DNA from: Dichetophora obliterata | Lineage: Eukaryota; Arthropoda; Insecta; Diptera; Sciomyzidae | DNA length: 64,000 nt | Reading direction: 5' to 3' | Assembly: GCA_963920525.1 (NCBI GenBank) | Contig: OY986436.1 | Coordinates: forward strand, 175,824,361-175,888,360 | Part shown: positions 55,806 through 64,000 of the stretch, one piece after another | Numbering within the stretch: position 1 is the stretch's first letter | Layout of the letters: each line of letters starts with the position of its first letter | Notes under the pieces: generated by a model | Told to the model about the DNA's origin: nothing | The model's input: the letters and a program-made list of their open reading frames with translations, nothing else | Databases searched by the model: none | Position numbers and translations under genes: made by a program

Positions 55806-56281
55806 AGGTCTCTGCCCACTTGCGGCACGTAACGAAACGACACGAAACTACAAAATTTAACTACCATGTGTTCTTATGTATACATGCTCACTAAGCGACA
55901 ATGAAACGGCAACGACTGTTGACGCCGACGAAAAAGCCGGTGGAGATCGTTTCAAAGAATTCTGACCGGCTTGTCGTTCTCTTTGTTTACAAAAATTACA
56001 ATGGATTCCAACAATTTATTGTGCAAAGTAAAAATTCGACATCGATATGTCGTTTTTAAAGCATAAAATCAATCTTAAATCTATGATTTTATCAGTTTTC
56101 TACATCGTCATCTAATAGAAAAGCTATTTAAGCTAATTGTGTACTAGAGAATTCTGCGCTTATTGTTTTGTTTAATTAAAATTTTTGTTGCCGTTTCGTT
56201 AAGTGTGCATTGAACATTACGTTGCCTTTTCGAAGCCGGTTTACAGTCGTTTCGTTACGCGCCGTAAGTGGGCAGAGACCT
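55806..56281. mobile_element. 476-bp MITE with 3-bp target duplication
   Basis: TIR AGGTCTCTGCCCACTT plus GCGGC and GTAACGAAACGAC pairs over about 35 bp with the right end. TAT flanks both sides. A 3-bp duplication suggests PIF/Harbinger mobilisation. No transposase present. Confidence 0.8.
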
Positions 56282-56301
56282 TATGTGCTATGTTATGTTA
56301 T

Positions 56302-57135
56302 CCCAGCAAACCAAAGTTTCCGAATTTGTCTGAATTCCGATTAGTTCGTAACTATTTCGAGAATTCTTAACGAATTCGTAGCTATTTCGCAACAGTAATT
56401 TAGGAACATTTCCGAATAATTCGAAAGAGTTCTGAAATCAAATTTTCAAATTTAAATTGTGAGGTGTTTTAAATATTTCGAGTAAAAAAAAATTGGTCGG
56501 CCATGAGCCTTTACGGTATTTTAAATAATTTTCCATTTGTAAAATAATTTAGCTTTAAATAACTTTTTCCTTAAAACAGATGATACTAGAGATGGTTCTT
56601 ATTTTAATTTTTACAGATGCAAATACAAACGACATGTCAAATTCACATTTATATATGCTCCATAATAGTAGTTGCAAAGGATCTGTAATTTTGCCATGTC
56701 ATTTGTACGAAACATATAGTCTGAGGCATCTCAAGCGGATTGTTAAACTAAGCCTTGGTTCGAAATTGTTATTTAATTTTGTATTACATACTGTACAAAA
56801 ATCATTAAGAGATCGTTTCGAGTTTGATGCTTCATTTCGTTACAAATTCGGTACTACAATTCGTTAAGAAATTGTTACGAATTCGTTATGAAAACGATAA
56901 TTCAATTGTTAACGAATTCGTTACGAACTCGATACGTCAATTCTTTACGAATTTGTTACGAATTCGTTACTAAAATTCCTTCCGAATTCGTTACGACAAT
57001 TTGTTATGAATTCGTGTCAACCCCTCCATACGATTTTCGTTACGAAATCGGAACGAATTCGGATGCCGAACTCGGAATAATTTCGAAAAATTCGTAACGA
57101 ACTCGTTACGAAGTCGGAAACTTTGGTTTGCTGGG
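56302..57135. mobile_element. 834-bp TIR element full of TTACGAATTCG repeats
   Basis: The ends share 22 bp of perfect inverted repeat beginning CCCAGCAAACCAAAGTTTCC. The interior, especially 56820-57110, is made of degenerate GTTACGAATTCGTTACGAA words. Flanks ATGTTAT and ATGTAAT differ at one position. No coding domain. Confidence 0.8.
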
Positions 57136-57210
57136 ATGTAATTTATGAATATGTGCTTCCATTACACCCAAAAAGTCAATTACTTGGCCACACACAAATT
57201 CTGCTGCACT

Positions 57211-58055
57211 CAGGCTGTGTGTCAAAAGGAAACTTTTTAGATCACAACGATCTCTCGGTGCATCAGCAAGTGCAGCAAAGTTAAATTGGCTTTCTTTGCT
57301 GGTGAACGTCCTCCAAGTGCCACCAGCGGCAACACAAGCAACTGCAGTGCGAAATTTCTTGCTAGCCAACATCCTCCAAGTGCCATCACCAGCAGCACAA
57401 GCAAGTGGAGCGCAAATTTCCTGATTCTTTTGCTTGCCAACGTTCTCTGAGAGTTGCCACGAGCAGCACCAGCAGGTGCAGTACAATTCAATTGACTGAT
57501 CAACTTTCCAATATTTCAGAAGCACCATTTCAGCATGTCTCAAGCGCAGAGGCAAATTTCTGCCATTATACTCCGAAGTGAATTAAATAAATTGAAAGCG
57601 GAGAATTTGCGCTTTATTTGCTTGTGCTGCTGGTGGTGGCACTTGGAGGACGTTCGCCAGCAAAGAAAACCAATTTAACTTTGATGGACTTGCTGATGTA
57701 CCCTGAGATCATTGGCCTACACACACGCAAACACAAACTCAAGCACTTTACTCTTTTTTATTTTTATTATTTTGTTATTTTTTAAGTTTACAATTTTACA
57801 AGTTTACGAAATAAGTTGCAAGTACAAGCACTCGAATTAAATACGTCGCGGAAATTAATGTGTTGTTTTTTTCTTTTTTTTTGAGAGTGTCAAAAATTCG
57901 CTTTCGATTGTCAAAATTTGTAGTAGCCCCTAGTAGCCCCTGGGGCTAGCACAAATTTTGACAATTATATTCACCTCACAAATGCCAAAAATTGCTCTAC
58001 CAACTGTCAAAATTTGATCATCCGACTGAAAAGTTTCCGATTGACACACAGCCTC
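57211..58055. mobile_element. 845-bp TIR element with a partly palindromic interior
   Basis: CAGGCTGTGTGTCAA and GGAAACTTTT at the left pair with the right end, where the inverted copy begins GAGGCTGTGTGTCAA. The interior holds direct copies of a GCCAACATCCTCCAAGTGCC-type unit and an inverted copy at 57600-57720. No clear target duplication. The Leu-rich frames in it are products of these repeats. Confidence 0.65.
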
Positions 58056-61000
58056 AGCATGAATTCGTCACACTTTCATCTCAACGACACCAGTGTATTA
58101 TAACAACAAGCTGTGGGTTTGTTGCACATTTGTTCAGCTGCTTTTGAGTGACGTATGTGCTTATCAACGCCGTAGATAAGGGAGAGTTCAGGGGTTCAAA
58201 ACCCCCTTAGCAATCCAGTATATTTTTATATATTAAATAAAAACATAAATATTTCAAATTAATATATTGTTTTTTTATAATTCTTGAGCTTAGTGCCAAA
58301 TAATTTCATGAAGCAACACGCTTGAACCAGGTAAACAAAGTTATTTGCTAACAAACTACCAAGACTGTTTCGTTAATCGCTACATCATATCTTCAGTAGA
58401 CTTCTGTGGTTTCTACAGCACTATTCACTTATACAAAGCTTGTACAAAGACTTTCGGTTTAATTAAAACAGAATTATGTGTTGTAAGCCGCCTTTTAAAG
58501 CAAGGCTTTCCTACTGTTTTGCATTTAATATGGTTTAATATGAGTTCCATAGGAGTTTGCCGAGTGACCGCGAGTTGATCGTTTTGTTGTAAATGGAAAA
58601 ACATTAAAAAATGTATGGTCTTTTTACATAGTTCTTAATTTTTACTCGTAAAACATAATTTTGTGCTGTTATGTATTTCGTTTTTCATTTTATTGTTACC
58701 TAAAGAATTCATATATAAAAAAATTGCAAAGAAATGTTGTAAAAATGCTTTTTAGTACAGCACTTAATACAAATACAAAAAATTTTGTTACTATGTTGAA
58801 GATCGTAATGAAATTTTTTACAAGAAGTGTTTTATATATTTCGAATTTGTTTATTTAAAAAAAAAAAAATTCCTAAAAATCCAAAAATGCAAAATTTTTA
58901 AAAACGACATTATGCGTGGCTATAACATAGTCTTGAGCTATTTTGTGAAAAAATTTACAAAAACCCAGATTCGCATAAAAAAGTTATAGCTGTTGAAACC
59001 TGACTTCTTTTCAAAAATGCTCAAAGTGCCTGTTTTTGGCATTTCAAACAAAAACATAATCATAAAAAAATCGATAAAACGATGTTTCTTTCTTTAGTTA
59101 TTATATTTATTATATAGTTATATTATATTTATTTCTTAGTTAAAAAAATGTTGGGTTTTCAGGGCTGCCAACATTTACCATGTTAAAAAATATTTAAAAT
59201 ATCCCAAAAACCAAGAAATTTAATTTTCACCACTGCAACTTGTGAATTATCTTTTTTTCACCATTCCAAAAAGTACAATATATCCAAAATCCGATCAGAA
59301 ACCAATTCATGAAGTAGTGAACCAAGTAATGAAAATTGAGTTTGTTGGTTTTTGGTGTATATTAAATCTGAGGAATCGGAGGGAATTCTTAGTATTTTAA
59401 AGCTTTAAATTAATGAGAGATCTTTTGTATTGAGAAAAATCTTTATTTAGTAGGATAAGGTCGTGTGAAAGTCAGCCCTAAGCCCATCTATATTTTTTAG
59501 TTATTACATTATCGCTTATGTGAAAAAGTATAATTATAATCTAATTGATTTCATTAGATTAAATTTGATTAAAAGGCGTTGGTAATTTTGAAGCAAAAAC
59601 AGTCTGACAGATACAATTATAAGTTTCCTGTCTCGGAAACGAAAAATAGGAAGTTATCTTTTCAGAAGAACTGGAGAACGGATGGCTCGCGTATTCAGAA
59701 GAAAAAGTTGGATCGTTTTGCTCAGTATATGTTTTCTCTGGTAGGCAGGATGGAGTTAGAGTTGACTGGAAATTGGGTAACTAGTTACAAAGCCGTTTAT
59801 AAATTAGAAAGATGCCAAAGAAGTATCTTCACGAATTAAACAAGAACCACAAAAATGAAATTATTTTCGTAGATCAGTTTTTAAAATTATATGCATATCA
59901 TGATGCTGTAAACAAAAATTTACTCCCAACATAAACAAATAGTTTAGGATTAGAGCGAAACTTGTGCCTTTTATTCATAAAATAAACTTTTATGAACTCT
60001 TTTAACTTCGATTGTTTAAATCGGTTAAGAAATTTGGAAAGTACTTAGACTTAAGAAATCCCTAGAGAAAATTTAAGAATAAATATTTTTTGCTCGAGAA
60101 AACTTACCGCCCCCCCCCCCCTTATGAAATACCTATCTGCGGCGTTGGCGCTTATGCGTTATAAACGAAATGTTAACCATATTCACACACCATTCTGAAA
60201 TTTGAGGAGATTTTGCTATTTTCGTTAAGTTAATTTGTGTGGGAGGATGTAATGTGGTTTCATTCGATTTTTATAAATTTCGTACTCACAAAGCATATTT
60301 GCGGTTTAAAATGATGTGCAAAATTAGATTAATTTTTGCGGAAATTAAAGAGATTTGACCGTTTCGGTAAAGTGTGGGAGGTAAAGTGTGGGAGGTAGGC
60401 GTAGTAGGCTTCAGAAGGACATAACGAAGTGTATTCAGAAGGTGATGCTGATCAAGAATATACCTATATACACAATTGTAGTAAATATGTTTTTGGGTCG
60501 CCATGTAATAATATTTTGGCGACAGGATCGCCACATAATTTTATTCGCGACATAGCATCGCCATGTAAGGGTTTGCGATTATTTAAAAAAGGACTCGCGG
60601 ATTTACTATTAATATTTTAAGGTCCTGCCTAATTGGTTGCCGGCGAAGTTCGTCACTGGCGCTATTTTTGTTTTTATTACATTTACAGCCGTTCACTATA
60701 AAAAGTGCAGAGGCTAAAAAGTTGAAGTCGGCAGTTATTAAAGCTCAAGACTTATTTAAAAATGAATTAGTAGGCAGCTTGTTAGAAGCTCAAAACTAAT
60801 TGATTTATTTTCAAATGTGTTCATCCTTTTATAGTAAGCATAACCGTATTTTGTCTTAAAACTAGTTAACAATTGTTTGTGTAGTTTAGAATGTAAATAG
60901 AATCATATGTTCTTTAATTAGTGTAAAAGTAATAGTAGAATATTGTAATACATATTTGTAATTTAGTATTAATAGTTTAATATGTGTGAGTGAGTAGACT

Positions 61001-62737
61001 TATATTAATAGAAAACGTAAACATAATCATATGTTAACATATTTGTGTAGGAGTAAAAAGTATAATATAATATCATATGTTTTGTATTCAGCCATATGGG
61101 TACATGTGTGCGAATGAGATAGATAGTAGTGCTTAGTATGAACATATGTTCTTACCGTAGAGGTGTATTACTTTAACTTAGTTTGAATATTATTGTACAT
61201 GTTCTCGAAAATTCTTACAGTAGAGGTTTTTATATTATTACTTATTTTAAGAAAAGCTTGTGTTATAATGAAATACATTAATGTAAATTAAATATTTAAA
61301 TAATATGTATAGGTTTACTACACATTTAAGATGTATTTGGTTAAATAGCTCTTCATGAGTATAATAATTTACAATAATTATTACATCCTGCATCTTACCG
61401 AAGCTTACCTATAATTGATTATTTCTTTCGTGCAAAAAAGTAAGTTCTTGTGAGACTAACATTCGAACTCACCGCAAAAGTTAAAAGGAACAAAAAACTG
61501 GAAGTTAAAAAAAGGCCAACATCATCTCCAATATCATATTTTTAAAGTCACAGTTAACAATTTTATTAGTTCGGACGTTGCGTGTCGGACGTCACACTTT
61601 TTTCCATTGTAGTGCAATTAGGTATTTAAGTAATTATAAAGTTAAGTAATTATGTAATTAAGTAAATAAAAACAAATTTAATATACATTTCTTTCCTTGC
61701 CTCAACCATTTTCATTATCTTTAGCCAATACCTTCCACTTTTATTAAAACAAAAAAGTTTACGAAACATTTACGAAAAAGCAAAACTACATTTGTGAAAC
61801 AGTGCAGGCGCTGGCAAATGAATATACATACACTCGCGCTCAAAAAACAAAAGGCAAGTTAATAATTTGATAACTAATATTATTTTCCTTGAATTATTAC
61901 ACAGTGTGCCAAAACTATAAATAAACAAGCACATCCAAACTTTATTATTTTCCTTTTAACTAATATTATTTTCCTTGAATTATTACACAGTGTGCCAAAA
62001 CTATAAATAAACAAACACATCCAAACTTTATAGAAATTCTTAAAGAAGTACATGTTGAGAGTCCGTCGAACTCGATTTGAACTCTCAAGGTCAGCGCAAT
62101 TTTTTTCAACATATTTTTAAAGTTGAAGTGTTCGAATTTTGTTGTGCCAACATTAATTGCATTTTTACAGCCATTTGGCCTATTGGAAATGAAAAATAAT
62201 ATGCTATTTAAAAAGATTTGATGAAATAGGAGCGTTTGTATGGTAGCAAACATTAATTACATAGGAATCAGTTTTTGACAAAAAAAAAAAAATTAAAATT
62301 GCCGCCATTAAGCAAATTCTTAACCGATTTCGATGTTCTTATGTAAAATGAAAAGGCATATTCACGTGAAATTAATTTTTGTGAAAATGCAAATGGCATT
62401 AATGGAATATTATTTAATTAAAATTTATAGAAACACCATTATTTTTAAAGTTAAAAAAAATAAATCCAAACAAAATTTTAACTTTTTACAATTAAAACCG
62501 TCTGATATATCTGTGGTCACAAGGAATAATGACTAAACTCAAAATATCGTAAAAAAGCGATATGAAATTTACTTTATTGCCAATTTTTGGAAGTATGCAA
62601 ATATCCATTTTTTGCCCAGAATTGATCATCACTTATGTATGCACATATTTTGTTTGTAACGGTTCATATATTTCAAAGAAATGGGTCGTAGTTCGTGCAG
62701 TTAAAATATCGTTTTTAACTATGCAAGCACTGCGACA
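58056..62737. other. Long AT-rich interval, no gene recognised
   Basis: Holds a GGGGTTCAAAACCCCC palindrome (58192-58207), a poly-C run (60109-60121), three ATCGCCATGTAAT-like words (60500-60570, also at 54524) and a tandem duplication (61871-62031). Short frames near 58345, 59579 and 60700 show no domain I recognise. Confidence 0.45.
61871..62031. repeat. 75-bp near-perfect tandem duplication
   Basis: 61871-61945 and 61957-62031 begin TAACTAATATTATTTTCCTT and differ at one base (CAAGCAC versus CAAACAC), at a period of 86. The second copy is therefore recent. Confidence 0.92.
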
Positions 62738-62866
62738 TTGTTAATTATGATAACAATAACAATTAAAACAGTTCGATTTAACGGATTTTTATTTATTTGC
62801 AAGTTCTCAATATTGAGTGCTCACATGCCTGAATCGATACAGTCTTTCACCGATCGTAGAATAATA

Positions 62867-63217
62867 ATGTTCTCCAGCTCAGAGTACGCAGACATTGTTT
62901 TTTGTTACGGGTTTGCAAATGGCAACGCAATCCAGGCCAGAAGGGAATACGAGGCTCGGTTTCCCAGCAGACAACTTCCCTCAGTAAGAGTTTTTAATAA
63001 TGCATTCAACCGGTTAAGAACTACCGGTTCTGTTCAGCGAATAAGAGGAGAGCTTGGCCCTGGTAATCGGCTTGTGCAGGTTGATGACGAAATAGAAAGA
63101 ATTGTGAACAATGATCCAACTATTAGTACGCGTAGGATTGCAAGCGATACGATACTTTTAGCTCAGTTGTTATTCCTTGTGAACACAGATATAGCATTTT
63201 TTATGGTTTTTGGGTGA
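62867..63217 (+). pseudogene. DUF4817 helix-turn-helix transposase N-terminal fragment
   Basis: From ATG at 62867 the protein begins MFSSSEYADIVFCYGFANGN, then ARREYEARFPSRQLPSVRVF and RLRTTGSVQ, and later NNDPTISTRRIASDT. This matches the DUF4817 helix-turn-helix found at the N-terminus of Tc1/mariner-like transposases common in insects. After about residue 95 the translation turns hydrophobic and unrelated and stops at 63217; the catalytic domain is absent. It was probably a DNA-binding head separated from its element by deletion. A longer in-frame start at 62738 exists but adds nothing family-like. Confidence 0.8.
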
Positions 63218-63234
63218 AAGCGTAAATTTGGGTC

Positions 63235-63425
63235 GCAAGGGAGATACCACGCTTCCTTGTCCAATCCACACCAAACTTCCCAAGAGCACTCTCAAGATGT
63301 TGTTTCAATTTCCATGAAAATTTTATAAAGATCGGTTCAGCGGATTTTGAGTCTATACGTGATATATGCATGCGTACATACCCACATACATACATACATC
63401 CACTTTTATATATACAGATTTTTTA
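63235..63425 (+). repeat. Generic transposon tail with ACATACATAC tract
   Basis: AAGATCGGTTCAGCGGATTTTGAGTCTATACG followed, in pieces, by CATACATACATACATCC and TATATATACAGATT, a layout seen at the ends of many dipteran mobile repeats. Class not determined. Confidence 0.5.
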
Positions 63426-63887
63426 CTTGATTAATCGATTCGAAAAGTTTTTTAAATTGATTAAGATTATAAATAAGTAGTTACTTTCAACGGGAATATT
63501 GCATGCATTTCATTCATCGATAGAAATCTTTCTCCTGAAAAAAGTGTGTAAAATTTACACACAAGGAACCTATTTGTTTCTAGAAATAAGGGACCGATAA
63601 AGGTTAAAGACCTATGAATGTGCATTGATTCCACGCCGTCGTTTAACATTCTTATTGATAATATTTATTTGATAATAAGCATCTTCTATGCTTGTATTTA
63701 TTAAACGTCGGACCAAATAATGTCATAGCATGATTACAAACCAGAACTTTGTATTATGCAAAAGTGCGTCGCCACTTAAACTACGCCTGTCAAGAGTAAT
63801 CTCTAAGTTACAACGTGCATGTTGATTGAATAGTGAGAATCCAAAAAGCTTTTTGAAATCACATTTTTCGAAATATCTGGAGAACCA

Positions 63888-63994
63888 GTAAGCGATTATC
63901 CTTTTTTTATATTGGCACGTGTCCTTCAAATAGCGTACTTGATTATTGTTGAAAGATTTGTTTTTGTGCCAATATAAAAAGGACAATCGCTTAC
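63888..63994. repeat. Hairpin with ~30-bp arms
   Basis: 63888-63918 and 63966-63994 are inverted copies (GTAAGCGATT and TATATTGGCAC landmarks) with one mismatch and two extra T, around a 47-bp loop. The window ends six bases later. Confidence 0.85.
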
Positions 63995-64000
63995 TTTTGC

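Noticed and set aside
57106..57555. 149- and 88-codon overlapping frames, Leu/Ala-rich
   Set aside because: They arise from direct and inverted repeats inside the TIR element at 57211-58055.
59579..59839. 86-codon Lys-rich frame
   Set aside because: Looked briefly like a zinc-finger-type protein start (FQKNW) but lacks any Cys/His motif and any continuation.
60500..60570. Remnant LTR or primer site at ATCGCCATGTAA repeats
   Set aside because: Three similar words exist but no second LTR, TG...CA ends or coding relic was found nearby.

Overview
This window looks like a gene-poor, transposon-packed stretch of an insect genome, most likely a fly with a large AT-rich genome. The clues are a mariner transposase closely resembling the mauritiana/Mos1 type, a retrotransposon primer site that pairs with a dipteran-type tRNA-Lys(CTT) 3' end, 50-60 bp introns in a Harbinger transposase relic, and long TATG/TACA-rich repeat tails. 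I found no convincing host protein-coding gene, rRNA or functional tRNA gene. Species assignment is inference.

The dominant feature (1268-18768, coding on the minus strand) is one complete Ty3/gypsy-type LTR retrotransposon of 17.5 kb. Its two LTRs are about 4.74 and 4.76 kb, far beyond the usual size. They begin TGTCATG, end CATGACA, are flanked by a CATT target duplication and appear to differ only at three simple indels, so the insertion is very young. In sense order it has the LTR, a perfect 18-nt tRNA-Lys primer site 4 nt inside, a 2.85 kb leader carrying four copies of a 50-bp palindromic hairpin unit, gag, a single UGA stop followed by CUA, and in-frame pol (protease, RT, RNase H, integrase), then the second LTR. 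Gag and pol share one frame, so pol is probably made by stop-codon readthrough. There is no env.

19-31 kb: a hAT-derived non-autonomous family with CCCGGGAT-rich ends (copies at 19.0, 27.0 and 50.8 kb), a mariner copy with one premature stop (22.6-23.9 kb), and an array of AGCGCCACC-containing repeats into which a second hAT-like element has jumped (29.0-30.1 kb).

31-40 kb: two non-LTR (CR1/Jockey-like) retrotransposons. The minus-strand one (31.1-34.9 kb) is 5'-truncated and has one stop in ORF2. It carries a canonical A_AAA_AAC -1 frameshift heptamer directly before the ORF1 stop. The plus-strand one (37.0-39.7 kb) is heavily decayed.

42-50 kb: a PIF/Harbinger transposase relic with two recognisable introns, then nested hAT elements, TA-target MITEs, a tRNA-derived SINE with target duplication, and a MITE carrying two tRNA-Ser-like sequences.

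50-64 kb: a repeat element with an eight-unit ~135 bp satellite carrying TGACGTCA and CTCF-like motifs (interrupted by the third hAT copy), several foldback and hairpin elements, three TIR elements, about 4.7 kb with no identifiable gene, a truncated DUF4817 helix-turn-helix transposase fragment, and a final hairpin.
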